DNA from: Akkermansiaceae bacterium
GTDB taxonomy: Bacteria; Verrucomicrobiota; Verrucomicrobiia; Verrucomicrobiales; Akkermansiaceae
Length of the DNA stretch: 64,000 bases
Assembly: GCA_026421245.1 (NCBI GenBank)
Contig: JAPKDJ010000014.1
Span: forward strand, 1 to 64,000
Direction: 5' to 3'
Positions 29,862 to 36,794 of this stretch are shown here, one piece after another (the first letter of the stretch is position 1; each line of letters begins with the position of its first letter). The translations under genes and the position numbers were made by a program. A model generated the notes under the pieces. The model ran no database searches, was not told the DNA's origin, and saw only the letters and a list, made by a program, of their open reading frames with translations.

Positions 29862-30605
29862 TTACACGGCACGTCGTTGGTTCCGATAAACACTAGGAGT
29901 CATGCCTACGATTCTTCCAAATTGCCGGGTAAAAGAGCTCTGATCACTGTAGCCGCAGGTGAGTGCAATCTCAGTCAGGGGATCGGAAGAGTTTCCGAGC
30001 AAGTGACACGCCGCATCGATCCGGCAGCGACTGATATATTGCTTCGGTGACAGCCCCAGCAGCGTCTCCATTCGCTGGTTGATTTGATACGTCGACAGAC
30101 CGGTAGCTTCGGCGAGATCTCCGAGACGAAGCGGTTGATCCAGGTGCCGCTTGACGTATTCCATCACCTCGGCCAGAGACTCAAGATCCTTGGGACTTGA
30201 GGCAATCCCATCGACATCCCGCGAAATCCCGGCCAGCCCTACCACGCGACCTTCGCCACCTTTGAGCGGTCTTTTCCAGGTCAGACACCAACCCTGTCGC
30301 CCATCGGGATAAATGTGTAATTCCAGCTGGCTTCGAATCGCAGCCCCGCCTGCCAAAATAGCGCGGTCCTGTGATTCAAAATCCTTCCCCAACGGCCCCG
30401 GAAATACCTCCCCGGCCGTTTTTCCCAATAGATCGTCCTTACCTCCCCCTCCACAACGTTTCACCAACGTCTCGTTCACAAAGACATACCGCCCGTCTTC
30501 ATCTTTGACAAAGTAAACGGTATCCAAGACATCATCAAAAACCTCGTCGCCTCCAAAAGGATCAGCGAGCGACTCCAAAAAATGCAACTGACTCGATTTT
30601 TTCAC
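29862..30605 (-). CDS. AraC-family regulator with N-terminal PAS-like domain
   Basis: 247 residues. The first ~125 fit a PAS fold ('DTVYFVKDEDGRYVFVNETLVKRCG', 'LLGKTAGEVFPGPLG', 'GLAGISRDV'). The C-terminal ~100 are an AraC DNA-binding domain with two helix-turn-helix units ('LRLGDLAEATGLSTYQINQRME' region and 'EIALTCGYSDQSSFTRQF'). PAS-AraC fusions of this form are typical of Verrucomicrobiota and Planctomycetes. The ATG overlaps the stop of the upstream cysteine-synthase-like gene by four bases, so the two form an operon. The operon is divergent from the hydroxyproline genes, making this the likely regulator of that cluster. Confidence 0.92.
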   Translation of the reverse strand: MKKSSQLHFLESLADPFGGDEVFDDVLDTVYFVKDEDGRYVFVNETLVKRCGGGGKDDLLGKTAGEVFPGPLGKDFESQDRAILAGGAAIRSQLELHIYPDGRQGWCLTWKRPLKGGEGRVVGLAGISRDVDGIASSPKDLESLAEVMEYVKRHLDQPLRLGDLAEATGLSTYQINQRMETLLGLSPKQYISRCRIDAACHLLGNSSDPLTEIALTCGYSDQSSFTRQFGRIVGMTPSVYRNQRRAV

Positions 30606-31552
30606 GCCTTAAAACCATCAAAAACCTTGTGCGAAAAATACCTCTCCATCCGGTCCGGGAATACCGTCACCACTTGCGCGTGCTCACCCAAATCCGCCGC
30701 GACCATGAGCGCCGCCGCGAAATTCAAACCCGAACTGGGGCCGACCGGAAATCCCTTGGCCCACAATTTACGAGTCAGCTCCAAACAAGCGGTATCCCCC
30801 ACTTCCCATTCACAAAGATTCTCGCATTCCCATTCCGAATAAATCTCGCTGATATCCTCGGCCACTCCCGGAACGTCCGCGCTAAAACGAAGACTGCAAC
30901 ATTCGATATTCGGTCCAAAAAGTTCTCCCTGACGCGGAATTGCAACATGCGCGGTGACATGACATCCGGCGGCATCGAAGGCTTCATACAATCCTCGCAA
31001 AGTTCCTCCGGTTCCTACTCCACTCACAATCGCATCGACGCAGCCGCCAGGAATTTGAGAGAGGATCTCCGATCCCGTAAAAAGCCGGTGGGCTTCCGTG
31101 TTGTCTGAATTGGCAAACTGCCGTCCCAAAAAATACCCTTCCTCATCGGCGGTCCGGGCCGCCTCTTGCAAAACCTCGAGCATCGTTCCGGACACTCGAC
31201 GCACCTCACCGCCATAGGCTTTGACAATACACTCCCGTTCCGAGGTCGCACTGTCAGGAATGAAGGCGATGAAGTTGAGTCCCATCTGACTGCAAGCGAG
31301 GGCAAACGCGATGCTTGTAGAGCCACTCGATGCCTCCACCACCGTGCTTCCGGGCCGCAATTTCCCGGCCCGCCATCCCTTCTCGAGAATGTGCCGCGCG
31401 ATCCGATCCTTGGTTGAGCCGCTGGGATTCATAAACTCCAGCTTGCACCAGATCGTCCGTCCGCCATCCAGGCTCACCGGCACAAGTGGGGTTGCTGGGA
31501 TCTGATGAATGTAACGGCCCCCCGTGGGTAGGCGGTCTTGCCTCTGAGTCAT
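30602..31552 (-). CDS. Cysteine synthase-fold PLP enzyme, possible desulfhydrase
   Basis: 316 residues from ATG 31552 (other in-frame starts at 31564 and GTG 31570). The PLP lysine is in 'NPSGSTKDRIA' and the phosphate-binding loop 'SGVGTGGTLRG', both standard for the CysK/CBS fold. The substrate loop, normally TSGNTG in cysteine synthases, reads 'SSGSTSIAFA'. SSGST loops are found in cysteine desulfhydrase-like members, so an amino-acid lyase is as likely as a synthase. No serine acetyltransferase is nearby. It is co-transcribed with the PAS-AraC regulator and divergent from the hydroxyproline operon. Its link to hydroxyproline use is unknown. Confidence 0.85.
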   Translation of the reverse strand: MTQRQDRLPTGGRYIHQIPATPLVPVSLDGGRTIWCKLEFMNPSGSTKDRIARHILEKGWRAGKLRPGSTVVEASSGSTSIAFALACSQMGLNFIAFIPDSATSERECIVKAYGGEVRRVSGTMLEVLQEAARTADEEGYFLGRQFANSDNTEAHRLFTGSEILSQIPGGCVDAIVSGVGTGGTLRGLYEAFDAAGCHVTAHVAIPRQGELFGPNIECCSLRFSADVPGVAEDISEIYSEWECENLCEWEVGDTACLELTRKLWAKGFPVGPSSGLNFAAALMVAADLGEHAQVVTVFPDRMERYFSHKVFDGFKA

Positions 31553-31607
31553 AAAAACGACCATAGACACCCACGTGATGATTCCAAGATCAGGAATGGA
31601 CCTTCTT

Positions 31608-31637
31608 TTGACAAAATCACAATCGCAAACTTAGTTT
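31608..31637 (+). promoter_or_regulatory. Candidate promoter with overlapping palindrome, hydroxyproline operon
   Basis: A perfect -35 box TTGACA (31608-31613) is followed, 18 bases on, by TAGTTT (31632-31637), a weak -10. The perfect palindrome AAACTTAGTTT (31627-31637) covers the -10 position and would suit a dimeric regulator. The operon's first start codon is at 31679. The palindrome also lies upstream of the divergent enzyme-regulator pair, so it could serve both. By eye only. Confidence 0.4.
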
Positions 31638-31678
31638 ACAGACAAGACAAACGTATTTCTTTCGGCCATCATCTCCCC

Positions 31679-32629
31679 ATGACCAACGAAGCGAATCGCC
31701 CGATTTTTGAAGGCTGCATCCCCGCCTTGATGACACCCTGCGATGAAGGAGGCAAAATCAACTATGACGCCCTCGTCGAAACCGCCCAAAGTCTCATCGA
31801 AAAAGGCATGCGGGGCGTCGTCTATTGCGGCTCCATGGGCGACTGGCCCCTCCTCACCGATGACCAACGCATGGAAGGCATCCGCCGCCTCGTTGAAGCT
31901 GCCATCCCAACCGTAGTCGGAACCGGCGCCCAAAATACGGCCATCGCCGCTACCCATGCCGCCCATGCCCGCGAGGTTGGCGCCGATGGGCTCATGGTAA
32001 TCCCGCGCGTCCTTTCCCGGGGCAGTTCCTCAGCCGCCCAGGCCCACCACTTCAGCGAGATTCTAAAAGCCGGTGGCGACCTCCCTGCCGTCATCTACAA
32101 CTCCCCCTACTACGGCTTCGAAACAAAAGCCGACCTCTTCTTCTCCCTTCGTGAAGCATTTCCCTCGCTCGTCGGCTTTAAGGAATTTGGTGGAGCAGAC
32201 TCTCTGAGCTACGCCGCCGAAAACATCACCAGCGCCGACGACTCCCTCATCCTCATGGCTGGTGTCGACACCCAAGTCTACCACGGCTTCGTGAATTGCG
32301 GTGCAACCGGAGCCATCACCGGTGTTGGCAATGCTCTTCCAAAGGAAATCCTCAGATTCATTGAACTCTGTCAATCCGCCGCCAAGGGAAACACTCAGGA
32401 CCGCCGTTACGCCCTCGAACTTTCCGAAGCCCTCACCGTCCTCTCCACCTTCGACGAAGGCCCTGACCTCGTCCTCTACTACAAAGAGCTCATGGTTCTC
32501 GAAGGACACTCCGCCTACCAGCACCAGATTAATTCCTACGACCAGCTTTCTCCTTCCCAAAAGCAATTCCTCCACAGCCAGCACGCCCTCTTCCGCAGTT
32601 GGTGGTCCAACTGGGAAGGCAAAGCGTAA
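31679..32629 (+). CDS. DHDPS-family lyase, likely pyrroline-4-hydroxy-2-carboxylate deaminase
   Basis: 316 residues of the dihydrodipicolinate synthase / N-acetylneuraminate lyase family. The Schiff-base lysine is in 'LVGFKEFGGADS' and the partner tyrosine in 'VIYNSPYYG'. The N-terminal 'FEGCIPALMTPCDEGGKINYDAL' and 'GVVYCGSMGDWPLLT' fit the fold. By sequence alone it could be taken for a sialate lyase or DapA. The following genes are a hydroxyproline epimerase, an alpha-ketoglutarate-semialdehyde dehydrogenase and a D-amino-acid oxidoreductase, which makes the deaminase of the trans-4-hydroxy-L-proline pathway much more likely. It would make alpha-ketoglutarate semialdehyde from the cyclic imine. 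First gene of the operon, with a candidate promoter at 31608-31637. Confidence 0.87.
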   Translation: MTNEANRPIFEGCIPALMTPCDEGGKINYDALVETAQSLIEKGMRGVVYCGSMGDWPLLTDDQRMEGIRRLVEAAIPTVVGTGAQNTAIAATHAAHAREVGADGLMVIPRVLSRGSSSAAQAHHFSEILKAGGDLPAVIYNSPYYGFETKADLFFSLREAFPSLVGFKEFGGADSLSYAAENITSADDSLILMAGVDTQVYHGFVNCGATGAITGVGNALPKEILRFIELCQSAAKGNTQDRRYALELSEALTVLSTFDEGPDLVLYYKELMVLEGHSAYQHQINSYDQLSPSQKQFLHSQHALFRSWWSNWEGKA

Positions 32630-32718
32630 CCCAAGCCTACGGAGCTTGGACTTTAGCCTGAGCCGCCGAACCCAGAAAAAAGAGCCGAAAGCTCCAACTT
32701 TTGATTCACATGACTTCC

Positions 32719-33651
32719 ATGAAAATCATCGACTCCCACACCGGCGGCGAACCCACCCGTACCGTCATCTCCGGCCTCGCCACTCCTATCGGAGCCTCCG
32801 CCACGCGAGACTTTCTCGCCGCCGAAGCCGACTGGATTCGAACCTCTCTCATCAACGAACCCCGTGGCTTCGATGCCATGGTGGGCGCTTTTCTTTGCCA
32901 ACCCACCGACCCCACCTGTGTCACTGGTGTCGTTTTCTTCAACAATGTCTCCTATCTCCACGGTTGCCTCCATGGCACCATAGGAGTAGTCGAAACGCTC
33001 ACCCACCTCGGCCGCATCGAACCCGGCGACCACCGGATCGAAACCACCTCCGGCATTGTCACCGCAACCCTCTCCGAGGATCATTCGGTGACCGTTGCCA
33101 ACATCCCCTCCTATCGCTACGCCGAAGCCACTACCGTCGAAGTCCCCGACTACGGCCCCGTCACCGGCGACATCGCTTGGGGAGGCAACTGGTTCTTCCT
33201 GATCTCCGACCAAGGCCCCGCCGTCCGATACGAAAACATCGATGCTCTCACCGATTTCACGTCAGCCGTCCGCAACGCACTCGAAATCCAGGGAATCACC
33301 GGAGCAAACGGCGAAGAAATCGATCACATCGAATGCTTCGCTCCCCCCGCTTCCGGCATCGCCGCCAACTCCCAAAACTTCGTCCTCTGTCCCGGCAAGG
33401 CTTATGACCGCTCTCCTTGTGGCACCGGAACCAGCGCCAAAATCGCTTGCCTCGCCGCCAGCGGCACCCTTGCTGAAGGCGAAACTTGGCAACAGGCCAG
33501 CATCATCGGCACCATTTTCAATGGTTCCTTCCAATCCCTCCCCGATTCTGAAAAAATCACTCCGATCGTCACCGGTCGAGCCTTCGTAAACGGCGAAACC
33601 ACTCTCGTTCTCAATCCCGACGATCCTTTCCAACACGGCATTAACTTCTAA
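32719..33651 (+). CDS. 4-hydroxyproline 2-epimerase (proline racemase family)
   Basis: 310 residues starting 'MKIIDSHTGGEPTR', the family N-terminus; an ATG three codons earlier at 32710 is also possible. Two catalytic cysteines are present: C83 in 'LHGCLHGTIGV' and C234 in 'DRSPCGTGTSAK'. Two cysteines indicate an epimerase; trans-3-hydroxyproline dehydratases have Thr in the first position. The enzyme converts trans-4-hydroxy-L-proline to cis-4-hydroxy-D-proline, the first step of the pathway encoded here. The first motif reads GCLHG rather than the common MCGHG, a small divergence near the active site. It follows the deaminase by about 90 bases and precedes the dehydrogenase by 11. Confidence 0.92.
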   Translation: MKIIDSHTGGEPTRTVISGLATPIGASATRDFLAAEADWIRTSLINEPRGFDAMVGAFLCQPTDPTCVTGVVFFNNVSYLHGCLHGTIGVVETLTHLGRIEPGDHRIETTSGIVTATLSEDHSVTVANIPSYRYAEATTVEVPDYGPVTGDIAWGGNWFFLISDQGPAVRYENIDALTDFTSAVRNALEIQGITGANGEEIDHIECFAPPASGIAANSQNFVLCPGKAYDRSPCGTGTSAKIACLAASGTLAEGETWQQASIIGTIFNGSFQSLPDSEKITPIVTGRAFVNGETTLVLNPDDPFQHGINF

Positions 33652-33662
33652 AACTTCCTACT

Positions 33663-35228
33663 ATGACACTCACCGGACATTCCTTCCTCGGCTCAAAACG
33701 CGCCCCCGACACCTCGCAAACCTTCCACGTTTCCAATCCCGCCACCGGCGAACAATTGGAACCCGCCTTCCATTCGGCTTCAAAGGAAGACCTCGTAAAG
33801 GCCATCTCCCTCGCCTCCTCCGCCTTCCCAGCCTACTCATCCATTTCTCCCGAAACACGCGCCGCTTTCCTCCGCACCATCGCCGAAAATATCGACACCC
33901 TCGGCTCTGAAATCACTCCGCGTATGATGGCCGAAACCGGCCTCCCCGAAGGTCGCTGCCAAGGCGAACGCGGCCGCACCGTCGGCCAACTCCGCATGTT
34001 CGCCGACCTCATCGAAGAAGGCTCATGGGTCGATGCCCGCATCGAAATCGCCCAACCGGACCGCGCTCCCATCCCCAAACCCGACCTCCGCTCCATGCGC
34101 CGCCCGCTCGGCCCAGTCGCCGTCTTCTGCGCTTCAAACTTCCCCCTCGCCTTCTCCGTCGCCGGAGGTGACACCGCCAGCGCCCTCGCCGCCGGCTGCC
34201 CTGTCATCGTCCGCGCCCACGCCGCCCACGCCGGAACTGCCGAAATCGTCGCCAGCGCCATCCAGGCCGCCGTCGGCGAATGTGATATGCCCGAAGGCAC
34301 CTTCTCAATGATCTATGATGCCGACATTGACCTTGGCACCGCCCTCGTCAAGAACCCCGGCATCAAAGCCGTCGGCTTCACCGGTTCCCGTGCCGGCGGA
34401 CGCGCCCTCATGGACGCCGCCGCCGCCCGGCCCGAGCCCATCCCTGTCTTCGCCGAGATGAGCTCGGTCAATCCCATCTTCATCCTCCCCGGAGCCATGG
34501 CCGAACGTGGTGAAACCATTGCCCAGGGCCTCGTCGGTTCCGTCACTCTTGGCGCGGGTCAATTCTGCACCTGCCCCGGCCTCGTCTTCGCCGGAGTATC
34601 AGAAAACTTCGAAACCACCCTCAAAAACGGCTTCTCCGAAGTCGCCGCCGCCACCATGCTTCACGCGGGCATCCATCAAAACTACACCAAGAGTCTCACA
34701 GAACTTCAAAGCCAACCCGGCGTCGAAACCATCGAACAAGTCGACTCCTCCAAAGGCAACAATGCCGGAGCCACGATCCTCAAGGCTTCCGCATCCACCT
34801 TCATCGCAAACCCCGCCCTCAACGAGGAAATCTTCGGCCCTTCTTCCCTCGTCATCGAGTGTGGATCAAAAGAAGACATGCTCGCTGCAGCAACTCAACT
34901 CGAAGGCCAGCTCACCGCCACCGTCCACGGCACCGACGAAGAACTCGCCCAAGCCGGAGACCTTCTCCAAACCCTCGAACAAAAAGCCGGCCGTCTCATT
35001 ATCAACAGCTTCCCCACCGGAGTCGAAGTCAACTCCTCCATGGTCCACGGCGGCCCCTACCCAGCCACCTCGGATGGTGCCAGCACCTCCGTCGGGACCG
35101 GAGCCATCCTCCGCTACACCCGCCCGGTCAGCTGGCAAGATTTCCCCGAGTCAATGCTTCCCGACGAACTCAAGATTTCCAACCCCCGCAACATCTCCCG
35201 CCTCATCAATGGCTCCCCTGAATGCTAG
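33663..35228 (+). CDS. Alpha-ketoglutarate semialdehyde (2,5-dioxovalerate) dehydrogenase
   Basis: 521 residues of the aldehyde dehydrogenase superfamily in the shortened type III KGSADH form. The catalytic cysteine is C302 in 'GAGQFCTCPG', the general base E265 in 'VFAEMSSVNP', and the cofactor loop 'VGFTGSRAGG'. 'MRRPLGPVAVFCASNFPLAFSVAGGDTASALAAGCPVIV' is diagnostic of this subfamily. It oxidises alpha-ketoglutarate semialdehyde to alpha-ketoglutarate with NAD(P), the last step of hydroxyproline use. It follows the epimerase by 11 bases. Confidence 0.93.
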   Translation: MTLTGHSFLGSKRAPDTSQTFHVSNPATGEQLEPAFHSASKEDLVKAISLASSAFPAYSSISPETRAAFLRTIAENIDTLGSEITPRMMAETGLPEGRCQGERGRTVGQLRMFADLIEEGSWVDARIEIAQPDRAPIPKPDLRSMRRPLGPVAVFCASNFPLAFSVAGGDTASALAAGCPVIVRAHAAHAGTAEIVASAIQAAVGECDMPEGTFSMIYDADIDLGTALVKNPGIKAVGFTGSRAGGRALMDAAAARPEPIPVFAEMSSVNPIFILPGAMAERGETIAQGLVGSVTLGAGQFCTCPGLVFAGVSENFETTLKNGFSEVAAATMLHAGIHQNYTKSLTELQSQPGVETIEQVDSSKGNNAGATILKASASTFIANPALNEEIFGPSSLVIECGSKEDMLAAATQLEGQLTATVHGTDEELAQAGDLLQTLEQKAGRLIINSFPTGVEVNSSMVHGGPYPATSDGASTSVGTGAILRYTRPVSWQDFPESMLPDELKISNPRNISRLINGSPEC

Positions 35229-35262
35229 TGGTGTCGCAAAATTCAAAAGCTTGCGAACGACC

Positions 35263-35311
35263 TAGCGATCCACTTTTAGCCATCGGCTATTAGCCAAAAA
35301 ACCAATCGCTA
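35263..35311. repeat. Nested inverted repeat between operon genes
   Basis: TAGCGAT (35263-35269) pairs with ATCGCTA (35305-35311). Between them GGCT (from 35285) pairs with AGCC to form an inner hairpin. The element lies in the 136-base gap between the dehydrogenase and the D-amino-acid oxidoreductase. It could be an attenuator, an RNA-processing site or an operator for a separate promoter of the last gene. Confidence 0.3.
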
Positions 35312-35364
35312 AGCGCCAATCGCGGGGTCTCACCACCACCTTCCAACTCCCACCCAACCCTCCC

Positions 35365-36609
35365 ATGCCTCAAGACATCCTCATCGTCGGTGGCGGAGTT
35401 GTCGGTCTCTCCACTGCCCACTACCTCGCCCAATCCGGCCACGCCGTCCGCATCATCGAGCGCGATGACTCCTACTCCCGCAGTTGCTCCGAGGGCAACG
35501 CCGGCATGATCGTTCCCTCCCACTTCATTCCCCTCGCAGCCCCCGGCGTCATCACCCAGGGCCTGAAATGGATGCTCAACCCCAAGAGCCCCTTCTTTCT
35601 CCGCCCCCGCCTCTCCCCGTCCCTCGCTCGCTGGATCTGGCTCTTTGCCAAACACTCCACCAAAAAACACGTCGCCAACACTCAGGAACTCCTTCGCGAC
35701 CTCTCGCTCGAAAGCCGACGCCTCCACGTCGAACTCTCCGAACAAGAAAACTTCCCTCTCGCCCAAAAAGGCCTCCTTATGCTCTGCCAGTCCGAGGCCG
35801 GACTCGAAGAAGAAGCCGAAGTCGCCGAACACGCCCACCAACTCGGCCTCCAAGCCGAAGTCTGTGACCCCACCCGCCTCAGGGAACTCGAACCCAACGC
35901 CCAAATTGAAGCCAAAGGCGGCGTCTGGTGGCCTCAGGATTGTCACCTCTCTCCTCAGAAATTCATCACCGCCCTCCGTAACTCCATCGAAAAAAATCGC
36001 GGGCAATTCATCATCGACGAAGTCACCAAACTCACTGCCGCCAACGGCAAAGTCGAAAGCGTCACCACCAAATCTGGAAAAACTCACCAAGCCGAAACCA
36101 TCATCCTCGCAGGCGGAATCGACACCACCGACCTCGCCCAACAAATCGGTCTCAGCCTCCCCATGCAAGGCGGCAAAGGTTACTCCGTCACCCTTCCAAC
36201 GCCTAAAGCCAACCCACTCCTCTGCTCCCTCCTCAAAGAAGGACGTGTCGCCGTCACCCCCATGGGCGACACCCTCCGTGTCGCTGGCACCATGGAAATC
36301 TGCGGTAAAGACACCTCCATCAGCAAAGCCCGCCTCCAGGGCGTGATCGAAGCCTTTTGCAAATTCTACCCCCAATACCAACCCTCCGACTTCGCAGACC
36401 TCACCCCCTGGGTCGGCCTCCGTCCCTGCTCCCCCGACGGCCTCCCCTACCTCGGCCGCGCCCCAAAACAAAACAACCTCATCATCGCCACCGGCCATGC
36501 CATGATGGGGCTCTCCCTCGCCCCCGTCACCGGCAAACTCGTCGCCAATTTGGTTGCCGGAGACGAAGCAATCGTCAGCCTCGATCAGCTTGCTCCTGGA
36601 AGATTCTGA
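35365..36609 (+). CDS. FAD-dependent D-amino-acid oxidoreductase, likely cis-4-hydroxy-D-proline dehydrogenase
   Basis: 414 residues of the DAO/DadA family. The FAD-binding Rossmann motif is 'ILIVGGGVVGLSTAHYLAQSG' at the N-terminus and the C-terminal FAD motif is 'PWVGLRPCSPDGLPYLG' with 'IIATGHAMMGLSLAP'. By position in the cluster it oxidises cis-4-hydroxy-D-proline to the cyclic imine used by the deaminase at 31679. DadA-like enzymes otherwise oxidise D-alanine, so specificity rests on context. It is separated from the dehydrogenase by 136 bases containing a nested inverted repeat and is followed by a hairpin at 36763-36783. Confidence 0.9.
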   Translation: MPQDILIVGGGVVGLSTAHYLAQSGHAVRIIERDDSYSRSCSEGNAGMIVPSHFIPLAAPGVITQGLKWMLNPKSPFFLRPRLSPSLARWIWLFAKHSTKKHVANTQELLRDLSLESRRLHVELSEQENFPLAQKGLLMLCQSEAGLEEEAEVAEHAHQLGLQAEVCDPTRLRELEPNAQIEAKGGVWWPQDCHLSPQKFITALRNSIEKNRGQFIIDEVTKLTAANGKVESVTTKSGKTHQAETIILAGGIDTTDLAQQIGLSLPMQGGKGYSVTLPTPKANPLLCSLLKEGRVAVTPMGDTLRVAGTMEICGKDTSISKARLQGVIEAFCKFYPQYQPSDFADLTPWVGLRPCSPDGLPYLGRAPKQNNLIIATGHAMMGLSLAPVTGKLVANLVAGDEAIVSLDQLAPGRF

Positions 36610-36762
36610 TTGAACTCCTTTAAGATGCGGAACCAGTGCTGTCGCAGACAACTCCAATCGCCATTCCGAATGGCGACACACCACAGCCCGACTTCAAAAC
36701 ATTCTCACCAGAGATCCGAGTCGCCACAAATACGCATAAAACAAATCTTACTCACGGAAACA

Positions 36763-36783
36763 CTGACAGCTTTGATCTGTCAG
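36763..36783. terminator. Hairpin between convergent genes
   Basis: CTGACAG (36763-36769) and CTGTCAG (36777-36783) form a perfect 7-base stem with a 7-base loop. It sits between the convergent ends of the oxidoreductase and dnaE. No T-run follows on either strand, so it is at best a weak or factor-assisted terminator. Confidence 0.4.
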
Positions 36784-36794
36784 CGTTCAAAAAC

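Noticed and set aside
29691-30050. A 119-codon plus-strand frame downstream of the sialidase-like gene.
   Set aside because: More than half is antisense to the AraC regulator and the rest is not protein-like in composition.
31679-32629. Reading the DHDPS-family gene as N-acetylneuraminate lyase to complete a sialic acid pathway with the nearby sialidase-like gene.
   Set aside because: It is the first gene of a plus-strand run with epimerase, KGSA dehydrogenase and D-amino-acid oxidoreductase, which needs exactly this type of deaminase. The nag genes are in another operon on the other strand.
35290-36684. A 464-codon open frame on the minus strand covering the D-amino-acid oxidoreductase.
   Set aside because: It lies antisense to a gene with clear FAD motifs. 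Its Gly/Asp/Glu-rich composition is what the C-rich codon choice of the real gene produces on the other strand.
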